Part shown: piece after piece, positions 27,601 through 37,047 of the stretch
Position numbering within the stretch: position 1 is the first letter of the stretch
How the letters are laid out: each line of letters starts with the position of its first letter
Made by a program: the position numbers and the translations under genes
Notes under the pieces: generated by a model
What the model saw: the letters and a program-made list of their open reading frames with translations, nothing else
What the model was told of the DNA's origin: nothing
The model's database searches: none
Assembly (NCBI RefSeq): GCF_018200035.1
Contig: NZ_CP073581.1
Span: forward strand, 244,501-308,500
From: Sulfitobacter albidus
GTDB lineage: Bacteria; Pseudomonadota; Alphaproteobacteria; Rhodobacterales; Rhodobacteraceae
DNA length: 64,000 nt
Direction of reading: 5' to 3'

Positions 27601-29970
27601 TTGCCAGGGCGTCGCAGTGCCGTTGCCACCGCTGCCGTCGGCATTGGCGCCGATTGCCTGGCTATCGCCATAGATGACGTCATCCCCCGCACCCGCGCGC
27701 ACGGTGTCGTCGCCGTCACCCGCCAGAACGATGTCGTCGTCGGGGGCTTCGCCCGCGAATACGGCATCGGCGTTGTCGATCTGATCCTGATCGGGATCCC
27801 CGGTGTAACCTGCATCGATCAGGTTGTCGCCTGCATCCCCTTCAACGTAGCCGTCCCCGAACGCCGCATTCAGGGTTTCGATGTTGTCGAATGCCAGCGT
27901 GGTGCCATCGGAAAAGGTGACGATCCCGCGCTCTGTCGGAGTGGCGGAGGCCGCGCCTGTCCCGTCGAGGTACTGCACGGCCGCGACGCCTGTCAGCTCG
28001 AGAATGTCGATATCGCTGCCATCGGCGTCTTCGCCGCCGTCAACCACGTCAAGCCCGCCCGCGAAGATCGTGTCGCTGCCGGTGCCGCCCACAAGCGTAT
28101 CGGCGCCTTCGCCGCCCGTCAGCGTGTCGTTGCCCGCGCCTCCGTCAAGATTGTCGTTTCCTGCTCCACCGTCGAGCAGATCCGCACCCGCGCCGCCGAT
28201 AAGGACGTCCGCCCCGCCGCCACCGTAGGCCAGGTCGTCGCCTTCGCCACCGCGCAGGGTGTCGTTGCCACCGGCGGCTGTGCCGGTAATTTCGCCCTCT
28301 GCGTCACCCCACAGGGTGTCGTTCCCCGTCCCGCCAAACAGGCTGTCATCATCGCTGCCGCCGACGAGCAGATCCTCACCGCCATTGCCCAGCAGCGTAT
28401 CGTCGCCTGCCTCGCCGCGCAGCGTGTCGTCGCCCTGGGTAAAGTTGACGGTGTTTGGGTCCGCGATGACGTCTCCGTTGAGCGTGAAGCCTGAGTTTGC
28501 CCCCCGCGTCGTTGCTGTGAAGGCGATGTCGGATTGATCCTCGAACAGGCCGCTGAACCACGCCGTCTGGTCGTCCGGTGTCAGGTTCACGCCGCCCGAC
28601 GCACCGGTCGCCGTATAGGTGCCGTTGGCCTCGCTCAGCGTCAGCTGGTTGGTCACCGAGGTCTCGTAGCCCGAGAACTGCTCGTCGCTGATACTGATCG
28701 CTTCGGCGCCGCCGACGGCTTCGTCGATGTCGCCCCAGGTGGCGCGCCCGGTCAGGCTGATGGGCTGGTCGGTCGTGGGATCGAGGAATTCGAGGCGGAA
28801 GCTGGCGGTCTCTCCCTCCATTGCCGGATCGTTGGTGCGGTTTGTGATGATCTCGGCGCCGGCCAGGCCCGCGATGTCGACGGTCAGATTTTCGTTGCTG
28901 CGGCTGACGAGGGTCAGGCGCGCGGAAATCGGGGTGCCGTCATCCAGAAAGCCGACGTTGTCGTAGATGACGCTGTCGCCCTCGACTGCGGCATCGGGCG
29001 CACCCGTCAGGCTGCCCGGGCGCACGTTGTTGATGTCAAGCTCAAGCGAGGTGACATTCAGGCCCGCGGCGCCCGAGGTCTGGATATCGCCAAAGAGCAT
29101 ATCGTCGCCTGCGCCGCCCTCGACGCTGTCGCTATCCATCCCTGCGTTGACGATATCGTTGTCCGCGCCCGCAAGCACGGTGTCATTTCCGGCACCCGCC
29201 TTGACGATGTCCTGATCGCCGGTGGTGCCAAAGATGCCGTCGCCCGCGTCGATCCGCTCCCCGTCGGTGGCGTCGGTGTAGGCGGCGTCGATGACATCAT
29301 CGCCGCCGGTGCCCGAGACGATCCCGTCGCCCTGCAGACCAGAGCTGGCAAAGGTTTCGGGCGTATCGTGGATCGAGACGTAGTCGATGCTGCCGTCGAA
29401 ATATTGCTGCAGATTGTCGGCGGTGTTGTCCCCCGATTGGTTCTGGTTGGCGCCGATGGTGATCGGCTCGTTGAACGCGCCTTGATCCCATGAGATATCG
29501 GGGGAGGTCGGCTCGGAATAGGTGGTGCCCTGGGTAAGGTTCTCGACGGTAAAGGTGCCGCCGGTGCCATTGTCCCAGCTGAAGGTGACGCGGATGTCGT
29601 CCCCGGCGGCGTAAAAGCCAGGGCCGGTGTTCTGCACGTAGTTGGTCGTTGAGGTTTGCGATCGCGTCTCGACCGACCCATCGGCGAGGACCCGCAGATA
29701 AAAGTGGCCGCCTTCGTCATTCCCGAGGCTGTCCCGCGAGAAGATCGCGCCGGTGTGCAATGTGTCGGCACTGAACTCCGTGATCAGTGTGCCCTGCGTC
29801 AGTTGAAACGCCGGATCGGGGGCGACTTCGACGTATTGGTCGACACCGTTGGTCTGCAAGGAGCCGTAGGTTGCCCCGGCGCCATTCTGAAATGTGCCGT
29901 CCTGCGCGCCGTTGGCGACCGATGTATCCTCGGCGGAACCTTCGCCGAAACCCCAAAAACTGATCTGCAC
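24641..29970 (-). CDS. Giant RTX (hemolysin-type Ca-binding) protein with LamG, PA14 and C-terminal Hint domains (apparent -1 frameshift)
   Basis: About 1,776 residues when one missing base is restored. In order: a LamG/concanavalin-like domain (about 40-205), RTX repeats (240-295), an unassigned beta-rich region (310-500), more RTX repeats with GGxGxD nonapeptides (505-655), a PA14 domain (about 790-945, LYIEEGGFYTFSTSSDDGSK), RTX repeats, a second LamG domain (1145-1330), RTX repeats, and a Hint domain starting CFTPGTRIATDRGGLRVEDL near 1568. The frame breaks within Hint at the G run 25099-25103 (five G; six would join ALAPQ to LRPIRVARG and TVSPQHR). The start is GTG at 29970 behind GAGG. 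There is no classical signal peptide, so type I secretion is expected. Adhesin-like; Hint self-cleavage is inferred. Confidence 0.88.
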
Positions 29971-30047
29971 TGTCCACTACCTCAACCGGGATCGGGCCCG
30001 CATGGGCGCCCGTTTTGGCATCGTGGTTAATGGCCTGCAGTGGTGAA

Positions 30048-30078
30048 ACTATGGTCAGAGAGGGGTGAATTGTGTCAA
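30048..30078 (-). promoter_or_regulatory. Possible promoter of the RTX/Hint gene
   Basis: On the minus strand, TTGACA (30078-30073) is followed after 19 bases by CATAGT (30053-30048). The -35 is perfect but the spacing is long. It is about 80 bases upstream of the GTG start. Confidence 0.3.
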
Positions 30079-30122
30079 ATTCAGCGACAATGGGACGGAA
30101 TTGGGGCGGCTGGTCAGGCCCG

Positions 30123-30899
30123 CTAGAGCCGCGACTGCGGCGGTGTGACGATTACGGCCGTATCCGCCGCCGCGCAGACGGTTGCGCATGCCGGCGGCGG
30201 GGGTTTATCGGTGTAAAAGACATCGACCTCCGCCAATGAAGCGATCCGCGCCGGGGCCTTTCGGTCGAATTTCGACGCATCCGCAGCCAGAAAGACATGA
30301 TCGCTTTGCGCGATGATCGTTTGGCTGACGCTCACTTCCTGAATGTCGAAATCAAGAATGTCACCGCCCGCATGCAGCGCCGAACAGCCGATCACAGCAT
30401 AGTCGAAACGAAACTGGCGGATTGTGTGGGCGGCCAGATCGCCGACAAGCCCGCCATCGGTATGGCGCAGGTTGCCGCCCGTCACGACGACCGAAATCGC
30501 GTCATGCCCCGACAGAATGGTGGCGATGTTGAGATTGTTGGTCACCACCAACAGCCCCTCATGACGGATCAATTCGCGCGCGACAGCTTCGGTGGTGGTC
30601 CCGATGTTGAGAAAAACCGAACTGTCGTTTGGTATCTCGGCCGCACAGGCACGGGCGATGTCCACCTTGGCGGCCTGGTTCAGGTCGCGCCGTTCGTTAT
30701 AGGCGATGTTCACAGTGTTGGAGGGCAGAACGGCCCCACCGTGCACGCGTTCAAGTTGCCCCGCGTCGGCAAGCTCGGTCAGATCGCGGCGGATGGTCTG
30801 TGGCGTGACGCCAAAATAGCTCACCAGCCGTTCGACCGTCACCTTTCCTTCGCGACGGGCGATATCGATGATTTCCGGCTTTCTCAGGGTCTGAACCAT
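30123..30899 (-). CDS. glpR: DeoR-family regulator, GlpR-like glycerol regulon repressor
   Basis: A 258-residue DeoR-type repressor. The N-terminal HTH is LVSYFGVTPQTIRRDLTELADAGQLERVHGGA. The C-terminal DeoR sensor domain has LNIGTTTEAVARELI, VVVTGGNLRHTDGGLVG and the FLAADASKFDRKAP block, which binds a sugar phosphate (glycerol-3-phosphate in GlpR). I took the ATG at 30899. It stands divergent to glpD and the glycerol ABC operon, the usual place for its target. Confidence 0.9.
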   Translation of the reverse strand: MVQTLRKPEIIDIARREGKVTVERLVSYFGVTPQTIRRDLTELADAGQLERVHGGAVLPSNTVNIAYNERRDLNQAAKVDIARACAAEIPNDSSVFLNIGTTTEAVARELIRHEGLLVVTNNLNIATILSGHDAISVVVTGGNLRHTDGGLVGDLAAHTIRQFRFDYAVIGCSALHAGGDILDFDIQEVSVSQTIIAQSDHVFLAADASKFDRKAPARIASLAEVDVFYTDKPPPPACATVCAAADTAVIVTPPQSRL

Positions 30900-30950
30900 A
30901 TGGTCAGTCTGTTTCGATGTGGCAGAAATGTATAGCCGCAAAAGCGCACA

Positions 30951-31116
30951 TTTTTCGCAAAGACATGGGTTCGTTTGGGTTCCTTTTGTGCGAAACCCAC
31001 CTTTGCAGCCGCAGAAATTCGCTTGCTGCGGCGCAGAAATAGGGGAATAGATAAAAATAAATTGTTATATTTCAGGGCGAAAGCGAAAACCGCGCAAAAA
31101 CGAACATATTTTGCTT
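30951..31116. promoter_or_regulatory. glpR-glpD divergent control region with repeated TTCG/CGAA half-sites
   Basis: The 282-base region between glpR and glpD contains many TTCG/CGAA elements: TTTTTCGCAAAG at 30951-30962, GGTTCGTTTGGG at 30968-30979, GTGCGAAACC at 30988-30997, GGCGAAAGCGAAAAC at 31077-31091 and AAACGAACA at 31108-31116. DeoR-type GlpR operators are built of such half-sites. An AT-rich stretch (31050-31072) probably holds the glpD promoter. Confidence 0.45.
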
Positions 31117-31181
31117 TCCTTGAGGCGCGGTTTTTGTAAGCAATTACGTCCAAAGCAATGGCTTCTTGGGAGGAGGTCGAC

Positions 31182-32765
31182 ATGAAACCTGAATACGACC
31201 TTCTGGTTATCGGCGGTGGCATCAACGGCTGCGGCATCGCCCGCGATGCCGCCGGTCGCGGTCTTTCAGTCTGCCTGGCCGAGATGAATGACATCGGATC
31301 GGCGACGTCTGCCTCCTCGACCAAGCTCTTCCATGGCGGATTGCGGTATCTCGAATACTTCGAGGTCCGCTTGGTGCGCGAGGCGCTGATCGAGCGCGAG
31401 ACGCTGTTGCGCGCGATGCCGCATATCGCCTGGCCAATGCGCTTTGTCTTGCCCTATCACAAATCCATGCGGTTCGACGGCACAACGCCCACGTCGAAAA
31501 TCCTCAACACCGTGATGCCCTGGATGAAAGGGCGCAGGCCCGCATGGCTGATCCGCATGGGTCTGTTCATGTACGACAATCTTGGGGGGCGGCAAATCCT
31601 ACCGGGCACCCGCAGCCTGTCGCTGCGCGGCACGCCCGAAGGCAAACCGCTCAAACAGATGTTCGCGCGGGCGTATGAGTATTCCGACTGCTGGGTCGAG
31701 GATTCGCGGCTGGTGGTGCTGAACGCGCGCGATGCAGAGGCCCGCGGCGCCACGATCGAAGTGCGCAGTAAGGTTGTGAGCGCCGATGTCGTGGACGGCA
31801 TCTGGCACGTCATCCTTGAGGACGCCGAAGGGCGCCGCGACACCCGCACCGCGCGCATGGTGGTCAACGCCGCAGGGCCGTGGGTCGGGGATGTGCTGCG
31901 CGGCACACTCAAATCAAACAGCCAGGGCGGCGTGCGGCTGGTACGGGGCAGTCACATCGTCACCAAGCGCCTGTTCGATCACGACAAGTGCTATTTCTTT
32001 CAGGGCACCGACGGGCGGATCATCTTTGCCATACCCTACGAGACCGATTTCACCCTGATCGGGACCACGGATGCCGAGCACGAGGATGCGTCGGAAAAAC
32101 CGGTCTGCACGCCGGAGGAGCAACGCTATCTGGTGGACTTCATCAATGGCTATCTCGCCGACCCGATCAGTACGGACGACATCGTCTGGACCTATTCCGG
32201 CGTGCGTCCGCTGTATGACGATGGTGCCAAAAGTGCGACGGCGGCGACGCGGGATTATGTGATCAAACTGGATCGCGCGCGTGGGGCACCGGCGCTGAAC
32301 ATCTTTGGCGGCAAGATCACGACCTACCGGCGGCTGGCCGAAAGCGCGCTCAAGGAGATCGGGACGGTTTTTGAGGGCTTGTCCGGGCCGTGGACGGCGG
32401 GCGTGCCCTTGCCCGGTGGGGATTTCCCGCACGATGGCGTGGCGCGTCTTATCGCGGATCTGCGCGCGGCCTTCCCGTTTCTGTCCGAGCGGTGGGCGAC
32501 CCGTATGATCCGCGCCTACGGCACCGAGGCCGCCACACTGTTGCAGGGCGCGACCACCGCCGCCGATCTGGGCCGGGATTTTGGCGCGACGCTGACCGAG
32601 CGCGAAGTCGATTGGCTGATCGCGCATGAATACGTGCGCCGCGCCGACGATGTCGTCTGGCGGCGCAGCAAATTGGGGCTGCGGATGAGCAAGCCAGAAA
32701 TCTCGGTGCTGGATGATTGGATCCGGGACCGTGTCGCAAGCGCGCTCAGCGCGGCGGCGGAATAG
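31182..32765 (+). CDS. glpD: Glycerol-3-phosphate dehydrogenase (FAD, membrane-associated)
   Basis: A 527-residue flavoenzyme that oxidises glycerol-3-phosphate to dihydroxyacetone phosphate and passes electrons to ubiquinone. The FAD motif LLVIGGGINGCGIARDAAGRG lies at about residues 6-26. SSTKLFHGGLRYLEYFE is the GlpD signature, with GGKITTYRRLAE further on. A strong GGGAGGAGG precedes the ATG at 31182. It opens the glycerol operon: the ABC importer supplies glycerol, GlpK phosphorylates it, and GlpD oxidises it. Confidence 0.96.
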   Translation: MKPEYDLLVIGGGINGCGIARDAAGRGLSVCLAEMNDIGSATSASSTKLFHGGLRYLEYFEVRLVREALIERETLLRAMPHIAWPMRFVLPYHKSMRFDGTTPTSKILNTVMPWMKGRRPAWLIRMGLFMYDNLGGRQILPGTRSLSLRGTPEGKPLKQMFARAYEYSDCWVEDSRLVVLNARDAEARGATIEVRSKVVSADVVDGIWHVILEDAEGRRDTRTARMVVNAAGPWVGDVLRGTLKSNSQGGVRLVRGSHIVTKRLFDHDKCYFFQGTDGRIIFAIPYETDFTLIGTTDAEHEDASEKPVCTPEEQRYLVDFINGYLADPISTDDIVWTYSGVRPLYDDGAKSATAATRDYVIKLDRARGAPALNIFGGKITTYRRLAESALKEIGTVFEGLSGPWTAGVPLPGGDFPHDGVARLIADLRAAFPFLSERWATRMIRAYGTEAATLLQGATTAADLGRDFGATLTEREVDWLIAHEYVRRADDVVWRRSKLGLRMSKPEISVLDDWIRDRVASALSAAAE

Positions 32766-32774
32766 GAGACGGCG

Positions 32775-33860
32775 ATGACACTGGAGCTTAAAGGGGTCAG
32801 CAAGGTGGTGAGCGGGGAGACGCATATTCGCCCGACCGACCTGACGCTTGAGCGTGGCACAATGAACGTGCTGTTGGGGCCGACGCTGTCGGGCAAGACG
32901 TCGCTGATGCGGCTGATGGCGGGGCTGGATGTGCCCACCACCGGCAGTCTGATCTGGGAAGGGCGTGATGTGACCGGCGTGCGCGTGCAGGATCGCCGTG
33001 TCGCGATGGTCTATCAGCAGTTCATCAACTACCCCTCGATGACGGTCTACGACAACATCGCCTCCCCGCTGCGCCTGATGGGTAAATCCAAAGCGGAGAT
33101 TGACGCGGCGGTGCGCAAATCCGCAGACCTGATGCAGCTTACCCCGATGCTCGATCGCAAGCCGCTGGAGCTGTCGGGCGGGCAGCAGCAACGCTGCGCG
33201 CTGGCGCGGGCATTGGTCAAGGACGCGGGGCTGGTGTTGCTCGACGAGCCGCTGGCGAACCTGGATTACAAACTGCGCGAAGAGCTGCGCGTCGAGATCC
33301 CCAAGATTTTCGAAGAGGCCGGATCGGTCTTTGTCTACGCCACCACCGAACCCGAGGAAGCGCTTTTGCTGGGCGGGAACACCGCCGCCTTGTGGGAAGG
33401 GCGCGTGACGCAGTTCGGGCCGACGCCCTCCGTCTACCGCAAGCCCGTCGATGCGACGACAGCGCGTGTGTTCAGCGATCCGCCGATGAATTTTCTGCAG
33501 CTGACCAAAGCGGGCAGTGAGATCCGCTTTGGCGCTGGGCAAACCGCTGCGGTCACGGGTACGCTGGCGGCCCTTGCGGACGGCAGCTACCTCGCCGGGT
33601 TCCGGCCCAACCATCTGGAAATCACGCCAAGTGCCGAGGCGATCACCTTTGACACCAAGCTGAAGGTGACCGAGCTTACCGGTTCGGAGACGTTCATTCA
33701 CCTCGATCACCACGGCGAAACCTGGGTCGGCCTTGTGCATGGCGTGCATCAACTGGCTTTGGGCGCGGCGCTGCCGGTGTACCTGAACCCCGCCCACATC
33801 TACATTTTTGACGCCGACGGCGCGCTGGTGGCTCCTGCCGCTTACGCGGCCGCGGCCTGA
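32775..33860 (+). CDS. glpS: Glycerol ABC transporter ATP-binding protein GlpS
   Basis: A 361-residue ATPase of the sugar (MalK/UgpC) type: Walker A GPTLSGKTSLMR, signature [17 protein letters not shown], Walker B LVLLDEPLANLDYKL, followed by a TOBE-like domain (YLAGFRPNHLEI). The Walker A Leu in place of Gly/Ser is normal for GlpS. The H-loop region reads YATTEPEEALLLGG with Thr-Glu in place of His, a known peculiarity of this subunit. It forms a heterodimer with GlpT. Confidence 0.92.
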   Translation: MTLELKGVSKVVSGETHIRPTDLTLERGTMNVLLGPTLSGKTSLMRLMAGLDVPTTGSLIWEGRDVTGVRVQDRRVAMVYQQFINYPSMTVYDNIASPLRLMGKSKAEIDAAVRKSADLMQLTPMLDRKPLELSGGQQQRCALARALVKDAGLVLLDEPLANLDYKLREELRVEIPKIFEEAGSVFVYATTEPEEALLLGGNTAALWEGRVTQFGPTPSVYRKPVDATTARVFSDPPMNFLQLTKAGSEIRFGAGQTAAVTGTLAALADGSYLAGFRPNHLEITPSAEAITFDTKLKVTELTGSETFIHLDHHGETWVGLVHGVHQLALGAALPVYLNPAHIYIFDADGALVAPAAYAAAA

Positions 33861-33870
33861 GGAGCGCGCG

Positions 33871-34940
33871 ATGGCCAAGATAACCCTCGACAACCTCGCC
33901 CATTCCTACCTGCCCAAGCCGGGCGGCGAGGATGATTTTGCGCTCAAGGAGTTGAACCATACGTGGGCGGATGGGGAGGCCTACGCGCTGCTGGGCTCGT
34001 CGGGGTGCGGGAAATCGACATTGCTCAATATCATTTCGGGTTTGCTGCATCCCAGTCAGGGGCGCATCCTGTTCGACGATAAGGATGTCACGCGCGCCAG
34101 CACCGCCGATCGCAACATCGCGCAGGTGTTCCAGTTCCCGGTGGTCTACGACACGATGACGGTGCGCGACAATCTGGCGTTCCCGCTGCGCAACCGGGGG
34201 GCAAAGCCGTCTTACGTCGCCGAGCGCGTGCAGCAGATCGCGGCGATGATCGGGATGGAGGACACGCTCGATAAACGTGCGCGGGGCTGACGGCGGATGC
34301 AAAGCAAAAGATCTCGCTCGGGCGGGGAATGGTGCGCGAGGACGTGAATGCGCTGCTGTTCGACGAGCCGCTGACGGTGATCGACCCGCATATGAAATGG
34401 GAATTGCGCACGCAGCTGAAATCGCTGCACCATGAATTTGGTCACACCATGATCTACGTCACCCATGACCAGACTGAGGCGCTGACCTTTGCCGACAAGG
34501 TCGTCGTGATGTACGACGGCCGCGTGGTGCAGATCGGCACGCCGCAGGAATTGTTTGAGCGGCCCGCGCATACCTTCGTAGGCTACTTCATCGGCTCGCC
34601 GGGCATGAATGTGATCCCGGCGGAGGTAAGCGGCAAGACGGCCACCGTTCAGGGCCACCAACTCAGCCTCGCGCAAGGGTACGGGCCGCTCGCGGGCAAG
34701 GTCGAGCTGGGCGTGCGCCCCGAATTCCTGAAACTGGGCGACACGGGCCTGCCGGTCAGCGTGCGCCGGGTCGAGGACGTTGGCCGCCACAAGATCGTGC
34801 GCGCGGATCTGTTCGGCCAGGAGGTCAACATCGTCGCGGGTGAAGGTGAGGCCGTGCCGTCAGAGAGCGCGCATGTCGCTTTCGATCCGGCGCATGTGAA
34901 TGTCTACGTCGATGATTGGCGTGCGGAGGGGGCAGCATGA
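33871..34940 (+). CDS. glpT: Glycerol ABC transporter ATP-binding protein GlpT (apparent -1 frameshift)
   Basis: About 356 residues when restored. It has Walker A GSSGCGKSTLLNIISGLL, Q-loop VFQFPVVYDTMTV and, after the break, Walker B LLFDEPLTVIDPHM, H-loop YVTHDQTEALTF and a TOBE-like end. The frame breaks at the G run 34283-34286: four G give RARG-stop; five would read RARGLTADAKQKISLGRGM and continue. The signature motif (ADAKQKISLGRG) is degenerate, as usual for GlpT, so the dimer has asymmetric sites. The ATG at 33871 follows TGAGGAG. The loss of one base probably reflects sequencing error, since the rest is intact. Confidence 0.9.
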
Positions 34941-35806
34941 ACAAGACCCATAATCAAAAGGCGTGGTTCCTGATCCTGCCGGTGCTGCTGCTGGTGGCCT
35001 TCTCGGCGGTGATCCCGTTGATGACGGTGGTGAATTACTCGGTGCAGGATACTTTCGGGCAGAACCAGTTCTTCTGGGCGGGGCTTGAGTGGTTTAAGGA
35101 AATGCTCGACAGTGATCGGATGTGGGACGCGCTGGGCCGACAGCTGATGTTCTCGGGCATCATCCTGGCCATCGAAATTCCGCTGGGCATCTTCGTGGCG
35201 CTCAACATGCCGAAATCCGGGTTCTGGTCGTCGCTGTGCCTTGTCCTGATGTCGCTGCCGCTGCTCATTCCGTGGAACGTGGTCGGTACGATCTGGCAGA
35301 TCTTTGGCCGAGTGGATATCGGGCTGCTGGGCTACACGCTCGACGCGCTGGGGATCAATTACAACTACACGCAGGATACCTTTGCCGCCTGGGCCACGAT
35401 CATCGTGATGGATGTCTGGCACTGGACGTCGCTGGTGGCGCTGCTGGCCTTTGCCGGTCTGAAATCCATCCCCGACGCCTATTATCAGGCCGCCAAGATC
35501 GATCAGGCCAGTCGCTGGGCCGTGTTCCGCTATATCGAGCTGCCCAAGATGGCGGGCGTGCTGATGATCGCGATCCTGCTGCGCTTCATGGACAGTTTCA
35601 TGATCTACACCGAGCCGTTCGTCGTCACCGGCGGTGGTCCGGGCAACGCCACGACGCTTTTGTCGATCGATCTGGTGAAAATGGCGCTGGGGCAGTTCGA
35701 CCTTGGCCCCGCCGCGGCCTTCTCGATCATGTATTACCTCGTCATCCTGAGCATTTCCTACGTGTTCTACACCGTGATGACGACCATGGATAACAAGGGG
35801 TCCTGA
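34937..35806 (+). CDS. glpP: Glycerol ABC transporter permease GlpP
   Basis: A 289-residue MalF-type permease with six helices. The N-terminal helix is WFLILPVLLLVAFSAVIPLM, followed by SVQDTFGQNQFFW and the EAA loop YYQAAKIDQASRWAVFRYIELPKMAGV. It overlaps glpT by four bases (ATGA). It forms the glycerol channel with GlpQ. A close paralogue sits at 41483-42343. Confidence 0.94.
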   Translation: MNKTHNQKAWFLILPVLLLVAFSAVIPLMTVVNYSVQDTFGQNQFFWAGLEWFKEMLDSDRMWDALGRQLMFSGIILAIEIPLGIFVALNMPKSGFWSSLCLVLMSLPLLIPWNVVGTIWQIFGRVDIGLLGYTLDALGINYNYTQDTFAAWATIIVMDVWHWTSLVALLAFAGLKSIPDAYYQAAKIDQASRWAVFRYIELPKMAGVLMIAILLRFMDSFMIYTEPFVVTGGGPGNATTLLSIDLVKMALGQFDLGPAAAFSIMYYLVILSISYVFYTVMTTMDNKGS

Positions 35807-35808
35807 GC

Positions 35809-36672
35809 ATGACCGACGTCTCTGCAATCCCCGGCAAGCTGACCGATGCCGCCCCCGCCAAGCGCCGCCTGAAGGTGCGCGGATCGGTCATCGTCATGAC
35901 GCTGTATCTGCTGTTCATGCTGCTGCCGATCTACTGGCTGCTGAACATGAGCCTCAAGACGAACACCGAGATCCTCAATACCTTCTCGCTGTGGCCCAAC
36001 AATCTGACGTTTGCCAACTACGCCACGATCCTCACCGATCCGGCATGGTACATGGGCTACGTCAACTCGCTGATCTATGTGCTGATGAACACCGCGATCA
36101 GCCTCGCCGTGGCGCTGCCTGCCGCCTATGCCTTCAGCCGCTACACGTTTCTGGGCGACAAGCATCTGTTTTTCTGGCTGCTTACCAACCGCATGGCGCC
36201 GCCTGCCGTGTTCGCGCTGCCGTTCTTCCAGCTCTATTCCTCGGTCGGGTTGTTCGACACGCATATCGCCGTGGCACTGGCGCATTGCCTGTTCAACGTG
36301 CCGCTGGCGGTCTGGATCCTCGAAGGGTTCATGCGCGGCGTGCCCAAGGAGATCGACGAGACCGCGTATATCGACGGCTATTCGTTCGGGCGGTTCTTTG
36401 TAAAAATCTTCATGCCGCTTATTTCCAGCGGGATCGGGGTCGCGGCGTTCTTTTGTTTCATGTTCTCTTGGGTGGAACTGCTGCTGTCGCGCACGCTGAC
36501 CACGGTGGACGCCAAACCCATCAGCGCGATCATGACCCGCACCCAAGGGGCGGCGGGCATCGACTGGGGGGTGCTGGCGGCGGCTGGCGTGCTGACCATC
36601 GTGCCGGGCGCGCTCGTCATCTACTTTGTGCGCAACTACATCGCCAAGGGCTTTGCCCTGGGGAGGGTGTGA
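35809..36672 (+). CDS. glpQ: Glycerol ABC transporter permease GlpQ
   Basis: A 287-residue MalG-type permease. Markers are LLPIYWLLNMSLKTNTEI, ALPAAYAFSRYTFLGDKHLFF, the EAA-like loop IDETAYIDGYSFGRFFVKIFMPL and the C-terminal RNYIAKGFALGRV. It starts two bases after glpP. Its paralogue in this window is the protein at 42340-43119. Confidence 0.94.
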   Translation: MTDVSAIPGKLTDAAPAKRRLKVRGSVIVMTLYLLFMLLPIYWLLNMSLKTNTEILNTFSLWPNNLTFANYATILTDPAWYMGYVNSLIYVLMNTAISLAVALPAAYAFSRYTFLGDKHLFFWLLTNRMAPPAVFALPFFQLYSSVGLFDTHIAVALAHCLFNVPLAVWILEGFMRGVPKEIDETAYIDGYSFGRFFVKIFMPLISSGIGVAAFFCFMFSWVELLLSRTLTTVDAKPISAIMTRTQGAAGIDWGVLAAAGVLTIVPGALVIYFVRNYIAKGFALGRV

Positions 36673-36703
36673 TGCGCGCCACACGAACTTGGAGGACCGT
36701 TTG

Positions 36704-36976
36704 ATGGACTGGATGGCATGGACCTGGCCCACGGCCCTGTTCTTTATCATCATCGCGAGCACGCTGATCGTGTTCACGGTGTTGGCCGCGCGCTACCCCG
36801 AAACCCCGCGCCGCGGGATTCTCGGGATGGAGACGACGCGGGGGGATCGGTTATTCATCACGCTGCTGGGATCGGCCTTCATCAATCTCGCGTGGCTCGG
36901 GCTGGTGGGCGCCAGCCAGCCGTGGGCGCTGCTCGTGTGTCTTTTCTATGCCGTTGCGGTTTTCCGCTTCGTCTGA
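36704..36976 (+). CDS. DUF2160 small membrane protein of the glycerol operon
   Basis: A 90-residue protein with three hydrophobic stretches (WPTALFFIIIASTLIVFTVLA, LFITLLGSAFINLAWLGLVG and LLVCLFYAVAVF). DUF2160 proteins are found almost only between glpQ and glpV, as here. GGAGG lies nine bases before the ATG at 36704. It may be an accessory subunit of the glycerol importer; no activity is known. Confidence 0.88.
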   Translation: MDWMAWTWPTALFFIIIASTLIVFTVLAARYPETPRRGILGMETTRGDRLFITLLGSAFINLAWLGLVGASQPWALLVCLFYAVAVFRFV

Positions 36977-37047
36977 ACCACCGCCGCGTGCCCTCATCGG
37001 GCGCGGGGCACTAACCAAAAACAAGTTTCAACAACCGGGAGGATCAA

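Noticed and set aside
26540..28480. Short-period repeats that could suggest a CRISPR or tandem array
   Set aside because: The period follows the nine-residue RTX calcium-binding repeat in frame, with variable third bases. There are no conserved repeats separated by unique spacers.
25156..29493. Several long plus-strand open frames opposite the RTX/Hint gene (for example 25156-26412, 27601-28494, 28534-29493)
   Set aside because: They are antisense to strongly repeated RTX coding sequence. Their translations have no domain, start context or normal composition, and arise from high GC content and the period-27 repeats.
30045..30058. GAAACTATGGTCAG upstream of the RTX gene as another xox-type box
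   Set aside because: It keeps ACTATGGTC but loses both outer arms (three mismatches to the consensus) and lies far from the island, so chance similarity is likelier.
31914..33893. A 659-codon open frame on the minus strand
   Set aside because: It lies wholly opposite glpD and glpS, both clear full-length genes. Its translation is rich in Arg, His and Gln with no family signal, a typical GC-rich shadow.
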